This document shows, piece after piece, positions 1 to 7,478 of a DNA stretch of 17,130 bases; the first letter of the stretch is position 1, and each line of letters begins with the position of its first letter. The stretch comes from Dehalococcoidales bacterium. Lineage in GTDB: Bacteria; Chloroflexota; Dehalococcoidia; Dehalococcoidales; UBA5627. Under the pieces are notes generated by a model. The model did no database searches. It was not told where the DNA came from and saw only the letters and a list, made by a program, of their open reading frames with translations. The stretch is taken from NCBI GenBank assembly GCA_012520835.1, contig JAAYNN010000138.1, positions 1 to 17,130 on the forward strand, in the 5' to 3' direction. A program made the position numbers and the translations under genes.

Positions 1-1137
1 CTTAGCATAGACATCGTACTGGGCAACATCCGGGTAAAGAAGCTGCGACAGCCAGATCATACCCAGGTATCGCTGCACCGAGGGCGGGAAGCCCATCCAG
101 TTATAGGGGCCATAGGGTACTTCATAAAAGTCGCCGTTTGCGATAGCGGTGATTGCCGCCCAATCGGCATTCTCTCCCACCGTGGCGAATATACTGTTGG
201 TGCTGAAGATGATAACATCCGGGTTCCAGAGCATAATCTGCTCAAGGTCAACTTCGTTGCCGGTGCCTTTGCTGGAAGGATTATCTACCACAGCCAGGTT
301 ATCGCAGAGCAGGTCGATAATTTCCGCATGGTAGGAACCGCTGGCGATGACGTTCAGCCCGGCATCCCCGGTTAAATACAGCATTTTCACCTTGCCGTTT
401 TCACCTAATGCCTCTACAATGGCAAGCGTATCGGCATAAACTGCATCACAGTAATCGGCGATAGCCGCGGCTTCCTCTTCCATATCGAGCAGGTTGCCGA
501 GTGTCCGGTAGCAATCTCCCATCCCTTCGGTGTATGCATCAATATGGACGAACGGGATGCCAATCTGCTCCTGAAGCGTATTCAAATCCTCGGTCATGTT
601 GGTCTTCCGTTCGCCTACATCGATGATGACCTCGGCACCGGTGGCAGCAATCTCTTCCAGGTTGAGGGTGCCCTTGCCGCCATAAAGCTGCCCGAGTATG
701 GGAAGATTGTAGTATTTCGGGTCAAAGAACTTTTCAGCCGACTTATCGAAGGGTGAGGCAAGTCCCACCAGTTTATCAGGGCAGAGTGCGAACAGGACGA
801 TCTGTGTCAGCGGGCCGGAGAGGGCAACCTTGGTAATATTGATCGGAACCTCTACTGATCGTCCCAGCGAATCGGTGAATATTTTAGTTGTCGGTTCGAG
901 TGTAGTCGTTTCGGTAACTGTCGAAGTGGCGGTAGTGGTATTGGTAACGGTATTGGTCTGTGTGGTCGTTTCCGTTATTGTTGAATTATTGGTAACGGTA
1001 GTGACCTGTGTTGTTGTACTGGTATTTGTCTTGGTTACGGTAGTGGTAATTGTTTCTTTACATCCGGATAAAGAGAAAATCAATATTGCTGAAATTATAA
1101 CGGCAAAAAAAATACCACTGAATTTATTTAATTTCAT
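1..1137 (-). CDS. ABC transporter substrate-binding lipoprotein (BtuF/FecB-like), C-terminus off the left edge
   Basis: Captures a metal chelate, corrinoid or oxyanion outside the membrane and hands it to a BtuC/FecCD-type permease. The start ATG (1135-1137) opens a Sec lipoprotein signal with lipobox LSGC (Cys26). A Thr/Ser/Asn-rich linker of about 55 residues (TTTVTKT, TSTVTETTT) follows, then a class III binding-protein domain beginning near IFTDSLGRSVEVP. The frame is open for 379 codons to base 1; family proteins run to about 400, so only a short C-terminal piece is missing. The domain ends in a tract reading GPYNWMGFPPSVQRYLG, common in these binding proteins. It follows the permease and ATPase genes of unit A but is separated by about 275 bases holding its own promoter, so it is probably made in excess over the membrane parts. 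Substrate unknown. Confidence 0.9.
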   Translation of the reverse strand, partial: MKLNKFSGIFFAVIISAILIFSLSGCKETITTTVTKTNTSTTTQVTTVTNNSTITETTTQTNTVTNTTTATSTVTETTTLEPTTKIFTDSLGRSVEVPINITKVALSGPLTQIVLFALCPDKLVGLASPFDKSAEKFFDPKYYNLPILGQLYGGKGTLNLEEIAATGAEVIIDVGERKTNMTEDLNTLQEQIGIPFVHIDAYTEGMGDCYRTLGNLLDMEEEAAAIADYCDAVYADTLAIVEALGENGKVKMLYLTGDAGLNVIASGSYHAEIIDLLCDNLAVVDNPSSKGTGNEVDLEQIMLWNPDVIIFSTNSIFATVGENADWAAITAIANGDFYEVPYGPYNWMGFPPSVQRYLGMIWLSQLLYPDVAQYDVYAK

Positions 1138-1336
1138 TTTATAATGCTCCATCTTTCAGTTGATTATTTAGAGTTAACCATATTGGTATATTGATAAACG
1201 AAATATTGAATTAAATATATTGATGGTTTTAAAATTTGGCAATAATCATTGCCATTCATCTTGATTCAGAATTATATTGTTATTCTCTTCACATCATCGC
1301 CCACCTCCGTAACAGGGAGTATCGCTATCTAATCCT
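1138..1336 (-). other. Long untranslated leader of the binding-protein gene
   Basis: About 200 bases lie between the predicted transcription start (near 1336) and the ATG at 1137. The leader holds a perfect 7-base stem with a 4-base loop (TGGCAAT at 1237-1243, ATTGCCA at 1248-1254), and a G-rich stretch with a Shine-Dalgarno-like GGAGGTGGG followed at once by ATG ATG TGA near 1290-1310. The rest is AT-rich. I do not recognise a known riboswitch class. A regulatory role is inferred from length and the hairpin only. Confidence 0.4.
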
Positions 1337-1343
1337 GTGCTAT

Positions 1344-1372
1344 ATATTAGCAGTAATATTGCGCTATGTCAA
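1344..1372 (-). promoter_or_regulatory. Sigma70-type promoter for the binding-protein gene
   Basis: On the minus strand a perfect TTGACA (complement at 1367-1372) lies 17 bases before TAATAT (complement at 1344-1349). A dyad TGCTA-ATATA-TAGCA overlaps the -10 box. A 9-base-arm palindrome (1371-1393) abuts the -35 box on its upstream side. Both dyads could be operators. Confidence 0.6.
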
Positions 1373-1393
1373 GATTTATATAACATAAATCTT
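1371..1393. repeat. Perfect palindrome at the -35 box (9-base arms, 5-base spacer)
   Basis: AAGATTTAT at 1371-1379 and ATAAATCTT at 1385-1393 are exact reverse complements around ATAAC. On the plus strand it runs into a stretch of T, so it resembles a plus-strand terminator, but no plus-strand gene ends here. It overlaps two bases of the -35 box of the minus-strand promoter, so an operator is the more useful reading. Confidence 0.45.
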
Positions 1394-1412
1394 TTTTATA
1401 TTCACAGCCGTG

Positions 1413-2201
1413 TCATCGTTTATCATTAATAACACTTTTAGGAACGCAGACGCGTACTCTATCACGGAAAAGGCTCTGAACATTGACATCCACAACATAT
1501 AACCGGTTTATCAGCTCTTCCGTTAAAACATCACTGGGGACTCCGTCGGCCAGTACTTTGCCGTTAAGCATTGCCAGTATATGATCCGAAAACATGAAGG
1601 TCTGGTCTGGATTATGAGTCGACTGGATAATAGTATATCCCTCTTTTGCCAGGGATTTAATTTGCGTCAGCACCCGTACCTGGTTGCCGAAATCGAGGTT
1701 GGCTGTCGGTTCATCCAGTATCAGCACCTTGGTTTGCTGCACCAGTGCCCGGGCAATCAATACCAGCTGCCTTTCCCCGCCGCTGATTCTGGTATAGCTG
1801 CGGTTTTTCAGGTGTGAAATGCCCAGTCTTTCCAGCGCCGAATAAACAAGGTTCATCTGGGCTTTCCCCGGAATCGATACGGAAGAGACCTGGATAGATG
1901 TTCCCATCAGCACCATGTCGAAGACGCTGAAGTTGAAAGAGGGGTAGTGATTCTGCGGCACATAGGCGATCAGTTTTGCCATTTCCCTGATATCGAGTCC
2001 CCTGATATCTCTGCCTTCGATTTCTATCATGCCTTTATAATTGTTAAGTATTCCGAGTATGCAGTAAAACATCGTGCTTTTTCCGACTCCGTTCGGCCCG
2101 ACCACCGACAATAATTTTCCCTTTTCTGCCGTAACGTTGATGTTATCCAGAACCAGTCTTTCGCCATAACTGAAGCACAGGTTGGAAATTACAATGCTCA
2201 A
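1413..2201 (-). CDS. ABC transporter ATP-binding protein (BtuD/FecE family), unit A
   Basis: Cytoplasmic ATPase that powers import through the adjacent permease. 262 residues, normal for the family. Walker A GPNGVGKS near residues 35-42, Q-loop VPQNH, signature SGGERQ, Walker B LILDEPTANLD and H-loop STHNPDQ are all present, so it should be active. The start is TTG at 2199-2201; the permease stop TGA (2198-2200) overlaps it by three bases, a TTGA junction that implies translational coupling. No clear terminator follows; the next 275 bases carry the promoter of the binding-protein gene. Sequence alone cannot separate siderophore, heme, cobalamin or molybdate importers of this family. Confidence 0.92.
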   Translation of the reverse strand: MSIVISNLCFSYGERLVLDNINVTAEKGKLLSVVGPNGVGKSTMFYCILGILNNYKGMIEIEGRDIRGLDIREMAKLIAYVPQNHYPSFNFSVFDMVLMGTSIQVSSVSIPGKAQMNLVYSALERLGISHLKNRSYTRISGGERQLVLIARALVQQTKVLILDEPTANLDFGNQVRVLTQIKSLAKEGYTIIQSTHNPDQTFMFSDHILAMLNGKVLADGVPSDVLTEELINRLYVVDVNVQSLFRDRVRVCVPKSVINDKR

Positions 2202-3220
2202 AATGCCTCTTCCTTTCTGGTGATCAGGTAAACGAAGAACGGGGCGCCGATAAAAGCGGTCAGGATACCGATGGGGATCTCGGTCTGCAGCAGGTTTCTG
2301 GAAATGTTATCTACAAGAAGCATGAATACGGCTCCGAAGAGCATGGTAGCCGGCATCAGGTGCTTATAGTTATTACCCACCAGCATTCTTGCCAGGTGCG
2401 GAATCACCAATCTGACCCAGCCTATCATGCCGCTGACCGATACGCTGGCAGCCGTCACCAGCGAAGCGCACATAATAATAATAAAGCGCAGGCGCGCGGG
2501 ATTGATACCCATTGTGCGGGCTTCCTCGTCGCCTAGCGTCAGCACATTTATCCTCCAGCGCAAAAGGAAGAGGGGAATCAATCCGATAGCCATTGGAATG
2601 AAAGCCATAAGCACGGTTTTTTGTGTTGCTCCGGAAAGGCTGCCCATCAGCCAGTAGGTGATAGCCTGGAGCTGGTCGTTGGGGTCGGCTACCAGCTTGA
2701 GATAGGAAGTGCCCGCGGTAAAGAGCGAACTAACCATGATGCCGCATAGAACCAGACCCAGCACTTTTTTCCCTTTCGCCTTTTTACTTATGAGATAGAC
2801 AACGGTAACGGTGAGCAAACTGAAAGCGAAGGCGGAAAGCGTGATGGCCAGATTATTGCCGTCGTTGAGAATGGCGAGGGCGGCCCCGAATGCAGCACCG
2901 GAAGTCGCTCCGAGTATATCCGGTGCCGCCATGGGATTCTGGAAAATACCCTGATAAGCAGCGCCGGCAGCTGCCAGAGAGCAACCGATAAGGCATGCTA
3001 AAAGTATTCTGGGCAGGCGAACGTTGAAAAGGATTTTCTCCATCTGGACTGTCCATGTTTGTTCGATTGGAAATATCTGCGAGAAAAGGATTTGGAAGAG
3101 CTCGCCGGGGCTGATAGGAAAACGACCGAGGAAGAAAGAAACGATAATAGTCAGTATCAATATAATACCCAGCCCCATCACAATTGCAGGGTAGGGTATT
3201 TTCCTTTTTTCTTCGTCCAT
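2198..3220 (-). CDS. ABC transporter permease (BtuC/FecCD family), unit A
   Basis: Integral membrane channel for import of the ligand delivered by the lipoprotein binding protein. 340 residues with about 9-10 hydrophobic segments. Family hallmarks are visible: RLPRILLACLIG near the N-terminus, AAAGAAYQGIFQNPMAAPDILG, GWVRLVIPHLARMLVGNNY, and a C-terminal PIGILTAFIGAPFFVYLI. It starts at ATG 3218-3220, 33 bases after the FmdE-family gene ends, and its stop overlaps the ATPase start, so these three genes form one operon. Confidence 0.93.
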   Translation of the reverse strand: MDEEKRKIPYPAIVMGLGIILILTIIVSFFLGRFPISPGELFQILFSQIFPIEQTWTVQMEKILFNVRLPRILLACLIGCSLAAAGAAYQGIFQNPMAAPDILGATSGAAFGAALAILNDGNNLAITLSAFAFSLLTVTVVYLISKKAKGKKVLGLVLCGIMVSSLFTAGTSYLKLVADPNDQLQAITYWLMGSLSGATQKTVLMAFIPMAIGLIPLFLLRWRINVLTLGDEEARTMGINPARLRFIIIMCASLVTAASVSVSGMIGWVRLVIPHLARMLVGNNYKHLMPATMLFGAVFMLLVDNISRNLLQTEIPIGILTAFIGAPFFVYLITRKEEAF

Positions 3221-3253
3221 TCCTGTATCAGTTACCTTTCATATAACGAATTA

Positions 3254-3799
3254 TTACAGGAAACTGTAATATCCACCCTCGGCACATGTTCGGCAAAGCT
3301 TTTTCCCGTTTTTTACCACATGACGGGAATCGATGACGTTCTCCCCGCACTGCTCGCAATTAATGTCTTCAACCGGCGGGCCTGCCAGGTCGCAGGGTTT
3401 CAATTCTATTTTTACGTTGCGGTAGGAAAGCAACTCCTCAAACGGCAGATTTTTATAAAAGGCAATCATATCCTCGCCGTCTTCAGGGTGTATGCGCTTT
3501 TTGTGATAGATGCGAACCGCTTTGCCTGTATTCATATCGAGAAAACTGGCAGCGATTATGCCGTAGTCGTAGAAACTGTAACTGCGCCTGCCGATTCGGC
3601 ATCCGGTGGCTATGCCGATGGAATCAGCCGGGCAGCGGTCGCATTCCACGAAGACTTTCATTTTGGTCTCCTCGGATTCGTTATCCAGCCCCAAAAGCGA
3701 CATGGCATAGTGCGCCATTTTTACACCGATACATTGCCCGGAACAGAGGTGCCCGTGATAAGCGACAGCCAGCTTCATATCCTCTTCGAAAGTTCTCAT
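3254..3799 (-). CDS. FmdE-family protein with C-terminal zinc ribbon
   Basis: PF02663-type protein of 181 residues. The N-terminal core has the family signature HGHLCSG (His15, His17, Cys19), a further Cys53-x2-Cys56, and ATGCRIGRR around Cys67. The C-terminus is a C4 zinc ribbon: Cys148-x2-Cys151 and Cys169-x2-Cys172. The name comes from an extra protein of molybdenum formylmethanofuran dehydrogenase, but no such enzyme is encoded here. Bacterial homologues with this two-domain layout have been proposed to act in metal sensing, metal handling or regulation. ATG at 3797-3799 has a good ribosome site (AAAGGGG). It is the first gene of the operon with the permease and ATPase, which suggests that it handles or senses the imported metal compound. 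Exact role unknown. Confidence 0.88.
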   Translation of the reverse strand: MRTFEEDMKLAVAYHGHLCSGQCIGVKMAHYAMSLLGLDNESEETKMKVFVECDRCPADSIGIATGCRIGRRSYSFYDYGIIAASFLDMNTGKAVRIYHKKRIHPEDGEDMIAFYKNLPFEELLSYRNVKIELKPCDLAGPPVEDINCEQCGENVIDSRHVVKNGKKLCRTCAEGGYYSFL

Positions 3800-3893
3800 A
3801 CTTGTCCCCTTTAAAATGTGACAATATATTTATATAGATATAAAGATAATCAGAATATTTATAACGCCTGAGTTTTGTAAAAGTTTTAACGGT

Positions 3894-3923
3894 ATGTTAG
3901 CAGAGATATTAAGGCGTTGTCAA
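3894..3923 (-). promoter_or_regulatory. Promoter of the FmdE-permease-ATPase operon
   Basis: On the minus strand TTGACA (complement at 3918-3923) is followed after 18 bases by TAACAT (complement at 3894-3899). A dyad TAAC-N5-GTTA overlaps the -10 region. The leader to the ATG at 3799 is about 90 bases. Confidence 0.5.
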
Positions 3924-4001
3924 TATGGTAATTCCTGAAAAGCTTGGCCGCCCATGTCATTTATAGCAGATTGGAGCGCGTATAATGATTAAAGGTGAGA
4001 A

Positions 4002-4133
4002 ATGAAAAAATACACGATTGCGATGATTGCCCACGATGCTAAAAAAGGGGCCATGGCGGAACTGGTGAAAAGATATAGCGAAAAATTATCGCAACTCAAT
4101 CTTGTAGCCACCAGGTCCGCCCTTTCAATATGA
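4002..4133 (+). pseudogene. Truncated duplicate of the 5' end of mgsA
   Basis: Reads 38 codons almost identical to the start of the intact methylglyoxal synthase gene at 10769, with three amino-acid changes (V9I, E16G, V17A) and six base changes in 114. It then diverges abruptly after CCACCAGG at 4115 and stops five codons later at TGA 4131-4133. The identical tract starts upstream of the ATG (3982) and includes the ribosome site; looser similarity reaches back to about 3952. The remnant lacks the TTG phosphate-binding turn and the catalytic GPMGGD motif, so it cannot be an enzyme. It marks the left edge of the segment carrying units B and C. Confidence 0.88.
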
Positions 4134-4166
4134 TTATGTGACACAACTTTCTATTTTATTTATTGT

Positions 4167-5198
4167 TTAGTCCAGTATTGTTCTGTCCTTTTTTCGATAA
4201 ATCAGGTAAAAGAAGAAAGGCGCTCCCAGAGCAGCTGTGAAAAGCCCTACCGGCAATTCCACCGGCTGAAATATTGTCCGGGCAAGTAAATCTGCTGTAA
4301 TAAGCAGGAAAGCACCGATAAAAGAACTCAGGATGATCAGATATCGATAGTCGTTGCCGACCAGCATACGGGCAAGGTGCGGAGAGATAAGTCCTATAAA
4401 TCCGATGGTTCCCGAAACACTGACGGCACTGCCGGCCAGGATTGCTGCGGTAACTATGATAAAAGCACGGTATAGTTTTACTTCCAGTCCCAGGCTGCGG
4501 CTGACTTCTTCTCCCAGGTTGAACAGGTTTACCTTCGGACTAAGTAATACAGCCAGTGTTATGCCGATCAGGCTATAAGGTAATATAGTAAAAAAGTAAC
4601 TCCAGCTTCTTCCGGAAAGGCTGCCTAAAAGCCACGTATAAGTGACTTCCAGTTCATCGCTGAAAATGAGCATTATGGACGAAGTAAGCGCCCCCAACAG
4701 CGCAGATATTGCCACGCCGCCGAGTATTATATTGGTAGTGACGTTCCCCTTGCTAAAATATGTAAGCGAATAAACCAGCATGGTTGCTCCCAGCGCTCCG
4801 ACAAAAGCAGCCAATGGTAGTATATTGATCATTTTAGGGAATAAAACCATCACCACTACCGCCATAAAAGCGGCACCGGAATTGACCCCTATGATATGCG
4901 GTGCTGCCAGCGGGTTGCGCAGAATGCCCTGCAGCAGTGCGCCTGCTATTGCCAGGTTCATACCCACAAGCATGCCGGTAAGAATCCGGGGGATACGGAT
5001 ATTTTGAATGACCTTATATATTGTCAGTTCACTCCCATTACCTCGAAAAATATCGACAATATCGCTGAATTCCAGTTCTATTGTGCCTGTGATAATACTT
5101 AATATAACGGAGATTCCCAGTAATAATACGAATAACAGGATAATGCCTATACGTTTTCGATTACTATGTAATGGTGTCCCGACTAATTTCTCTGCCAT
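4167..5198 (-). CDS. ABC transporter permease (BtuC/FecCD family), unit B
   Basis: Membrane channel partner of the Tat-signal binding protein just upstream. 343 residues, many hydrophobic segments, with family motifs NIRIPRILTGMLVGMNLAIAG, LLQGILRNPLAAPHIIG, GTIGFIGLISPHLARMLVG and PVELPVGLFTAALGAPFFF. The start is ATG 5196-5198, 17 bases after the stop of the binding-protein gene, so both are cotranscribed. It is the last gene of unit B, and the order ATPase, binding protein, permease differs from unit A. It is a distant paralogue of the permease at 2198-3220 rather than a recent copy. Confidence 0.93.
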   Translation of the reverse strand: MAEKLVGTPLHSNRKRIGIILLFVLLLGISVILSIITGTIELEFSDIVDIFRGNGSELTIYKVIQNIRIPRILTGMLVGMNLAIAGALLQGILRNPLAAPHIIGVNSGAAFMAVVVMVLFPKMINILPLAAFVGALGATMLVYSLTYFSKGNVTTNIILGGVAISALLGALTSSIMLIFSDELEVTYTWLLGSLSGRSWSYFFTILPYSLIGITLAVLLSPKVNLFNLGEEVSRSLGLEVKLYRAFIIVTAAILAGSAVSVSGTIGFIGLISPHLARMLVGNDYRYLIILSSFIGAFLLITADLLARTIFQPVELPVGLFTAALGAPFFFYLIYRKKDRTILD

Positions 5199-5215
5199 CG
5201 GTCAGCTATCCCGGA

Positions 5216-6316
5216 TTAAAAACCTTCCGCATAGATGATTTTTGCGATGTTTTGCAGTATGTCTGAAATATTCATATTCCCCGGTGCTGCTTTCCCGGGT
5301 AGTATAAATACCTTGCCGTTGGCAACTGCCGATAGCGGTTGCCATATGGGATTTGCCAGGAATCCATCGAGAATCGTCTGATTGGCATCGGCTTTATTAG
5401 ATGAAGTTTTTAATACTATCACATCGGGGTCCTGCTGAATTATTGTTTCTGCATTGTAAGGAATCCATGTAGACTCACTGGAACCAGGCAGGTCCCAGCC
5501 AATAATATTTGCTATTCCCAGTGAAGGCAGGAGCGCGCCGAATGGTCCTCCCGGATTGGCAACCTGAATACTTTCCGAACCTCCCATCATTACAAGACTG
5601 GTTTTATATCCTGAGGGGGCTACCTTAGCTGTCAACTCGGCGCATAATGTCTCAATACGGTTTTTATATGCTATAAATTCCGCCTGACGGTTTAGTATCC
5701 CGGCTATAAATTCGGTTCTGCCAAGCAACGGGTTGCTGTCGTAAAGGTTGGGATTAAGGAATATTACCGCTGCTCCGGTAGATTCCAGGTTTTCTTCCAT
5801 TGCTGTATGCTGCCGGCTGTTGCCGATAATGATATCCGGTTGTAATGCATAAATCGCTTCGATATTGGGAGAAGCCTGTGCTCCCACACTGGGCAGGGCG
5901 ATCAATTCCGGTCTATTGTTATATTCTTCGAGTTTTCCGACAACCACCACTCCTATTTCATAGACCTCGTCCATCATGCCCCTGGTCAGTACCAGTACTT
6001 TATCCATCGTTTCCGGCAGAGTGACTTCCCTGCCGAGGTCATCTACTATAGTGCGGGCTGGAGTTTCCGGGGTAATTGTCTTGGTTTCGGTAACCGTCGA
6101 GGTTTGTGTGGCGGTATTTGTAATCGTACTTGTTTCTGTCCTGGTTTCGGTAGTGGTTAAACCTTGCGTTATGGTACTTATCAGGGTGCTTGTTTTTGTA
6201 GAGTTAACCGTAGAAGTAACTGTCTCAGTCTTGCATCCGGTCAGCAATCCTGTAAGAACCAGGGCACCGGAACCTGCCAGGAAGGCCCTTCTTGTAAGCT
6301 TATTTTTATTCTGCAT
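5216..6316 (-). CDS. ABC transporter substrate-binding lipoprotein with twin-arginine signal, unit B
   Basis: Extracytoplasmic ligand receptor for the unit B importer. 366 residues. The N-terminus has a twin-arginine motif TRRAFLAG (Arg9-Arg10) followed by lipobox LTGC (Cys28), so it is predicted to be exported folded by Tat and lipidated. A Thr/Ser linker (about residues 30-85, with TETSTITNTATQTSTVTET) precedes a class III binding domain starting at TIVDDLGREVTLP. Typical phrases follow: SVGAQASPNIEAIYALQPDI and QQDPDVIVL. The start ATG 6314-6316 has AAGGAG at good spacing. The Tat route contrasts with the Sec-type lipoprotein of unit A and may mean that this protein folds around a ligand before export or simply folds fast. 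Confidence 0.92.
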   Translation of the reverse strand: MQNKNKLTRRAFLAGSGALVLTGLLTGCKTETVTSTVNSTKTSTLISTITQGLTTTETRTETSTITNTATQTSTVTETKTITPETPARTIVDDLGREVTLPETMDKVLVLTRGMMDEVYEIGVVVVGKLEEYNNRPELIALPSVGAQASPNIEAIYALQPDIIIGNSRQHTAMEENLESTGAAVIFLNPNLYDSNPLLGRTEFIAGILNRQAEFIAYKNRIETLCAELTAKVAPSGYKTSLVMMGGSESIQVANPGGPFGALLPSLGIANIIGWDLPGSSESTWIPYNAETIIQQDPDVIVLKTSSNKADANQTILDGFLANPIWQPLSAVANGKVFILPGKAAPGNMNISDILQNIAKIIYAEGF

Positions 6317-6407
6317 TTTTTCTCCTTATTTTCGATTGTACGACAGTTGGTATTTTATCCTGTAGCTATTATCAATAATAAAGGGTTTCTCTCTGTGTAG
6401 CAGTGAA

Positions 6408-6421
6408 AACCCCGGGGGGTT
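6408..6421 (-). terminator. Short GC hairpin with T-run between the ATPase and binding-protein genes
   Basis: AACCCC and GGGGTT arms around two bases (minus strand), followed by TTTTC. It sits about 10 bases after the ATPase stop codon. Too small for a confident terminator; it could be a processing or attenuation site within unit B. Confidence 0.3.
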
Positions 6422-6431
6422 GTATATATTG

Positions 6432-7265
6432 TTATATTTTTATGCGCTCTCTCCTGTTTTCACCTCCTTTTTCTCGCTGACAGCGGCATATGGAACGGGG
6501 AACAATTACCGGGCGAGTATATTGCTCGTCATTTATTATATTAGCTTCAATATCGTATACTTCCTGCAACAATCGGGAAGTAATAATATCGGATGGCTTG
6601 CCAGAACAGTATGCGCTGCCGTCTTTAAGTACCAGAACCCGGTCAGCTAAAGCCATGGCATGATTGATATCGTGGAGAACGACAATAAAACTTTTTTGCA
6701 GAGTATTGCGTATGTCCAGAATTTTATCGATCAGATACCACTGGTATTTCATGTCAAGAAAAGTAACTGGTTCGTCCAAAAGCACGATAGGTGTATCTTG
6801 GGCAAGAATCATGGCAATCCAGACTCGTTGTCTTTCACCACCGGAGAGGGTATCCATGGAGCGATGCTGGAGGTGCTTCAGGTTCATGTAATCTATAGCC
6901 CAGTTAATTTTTTCCCTGTCTATATTGCATATGCACCACCCCATATTTTGATGGGGGCTTCTTCCCATGGCTACAAGTTCATAGACGCTCATATAGTGCA
7001 GGGACACGTGATTCTGGGGGAGCATGCATATTTTTCTGGCAATTTTCTTTCTGCTGATTCCTTTCAGGCTCTTTCCCTGTAGATAAACTTCTCCATTACA
7101 GGGCCTTAATAATCCGCATAAGCAGCGCAATAGAGTTGATTTGCCTGAACCGTTCGGTCCCACAAAAGCCCAGATCTGCCCCTGTTTCAGTTCGAAGTTT
7201 ATATCGTTCAGGATTCTGGTTTGCCCGTATGAGAAAGTCATGCTTTTTGTTTCCAGTAAGTTCAT
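6432..7265 (-). CDS. ABC transporter ATP-binding protein (BtuD/FecE family), unit B
   Basis: Cytoplasmic ATPase of the second importer. 277 residues. Walker A GPNGSGKST, Q-loop MLPQNH, signature LSGGERQRVWIAM, Walker B IVLLDEPVTFLD and H-loop VLHDINHAMA are complete. The C-terminus is longer than needed for the fold and ends in a charged tail (CRCQREKGGENRRERIKI). The start ATG 7263-7265 is preceded by AGGGTGG. It is the first gene of unit B, about 30 bases after a TTGACA-type promoter. The binding-protein gene follows after 115 bases. Confidence 0.93.
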   Translation of the reverse strand: MNLLETKSMTFSYGQTRILNDINFELKQGQIWAFVGPNGSGKSTLLRCLCGLLRPCNGEVYLQGKSLKGISRKKIARKICMLPQNHVSLHYMSVYELVAMGRSPHQNMGWCICNIDREKINWAIDYMNLKHLQHRSMDTLSGGERQRVWIAMILAQDTPIVLLDEPVTFLDMKYQWYLIDKILDIRNTLQKSFIVVLHDINHAMALADRVLVLKDGSAYCSGKPSDIITSRLLQEVYDIEANIINDEQYTRPVIVPRSICRCQREKGGENRRERIKI

Positions 7266-7300
7266 AACCCACCCTGGATATTATATCGAATATATCGGCT

Positions 7301-7330
7301 ATAATAACACTAACGTTATATCGGTGTCAA
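7301..7330 (-). promoter_or_regulatory. Promoter of unit B with dyad
   Basis: On the minus strand TTGACA (complement at 7325-7330) lies 18 bases before TATTAT (complement at 7301-7306). The spacer contains the inverted repeat ATAAC-N6-GTTAT. The predicted leader is about 30 bases. Confidence 0.55.
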
Positions 7331-7478
7331 TATTACTGTAAATTGAAATAAACGGGATTGATAAGGGGTTGGGAAAATAGCAAATATATAAATACGCCCG
7401 TCAGTAGTATCAATTCTAACATATCGTTCTACAGGCAACCGCTCATAATTTAATTATACTGAAGTTATCAGGCCGCGT

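Noticed and set aside
895..1060. Possible CRISPR-like or minisatellite array
   Set aside because: The repeats are degenerate Thr codons in a protein linker, without uniform repeat units or spacers.
830..1144. Plus-strand ORF rich in Val opposite the unit A receptor gene
   Set aside because: It is the complement of the Thr-rich linker; the minus-strand frame has a lipobox, a known domain and a promoter.
1138..1336. Known riboswitch (cobalamin, Moco or other) in the receptor leader
   Set aside because: I could not match the conserved core of any class I know; the leader is reported only as unexplained.
3059..3814. Long plus-strand ORF opposite the FmdE-family gene
   Set aside because: No family resemblance; the opposite strand encodes conserved FmdE motifs and a zinc ribbon with a good ribosome site.
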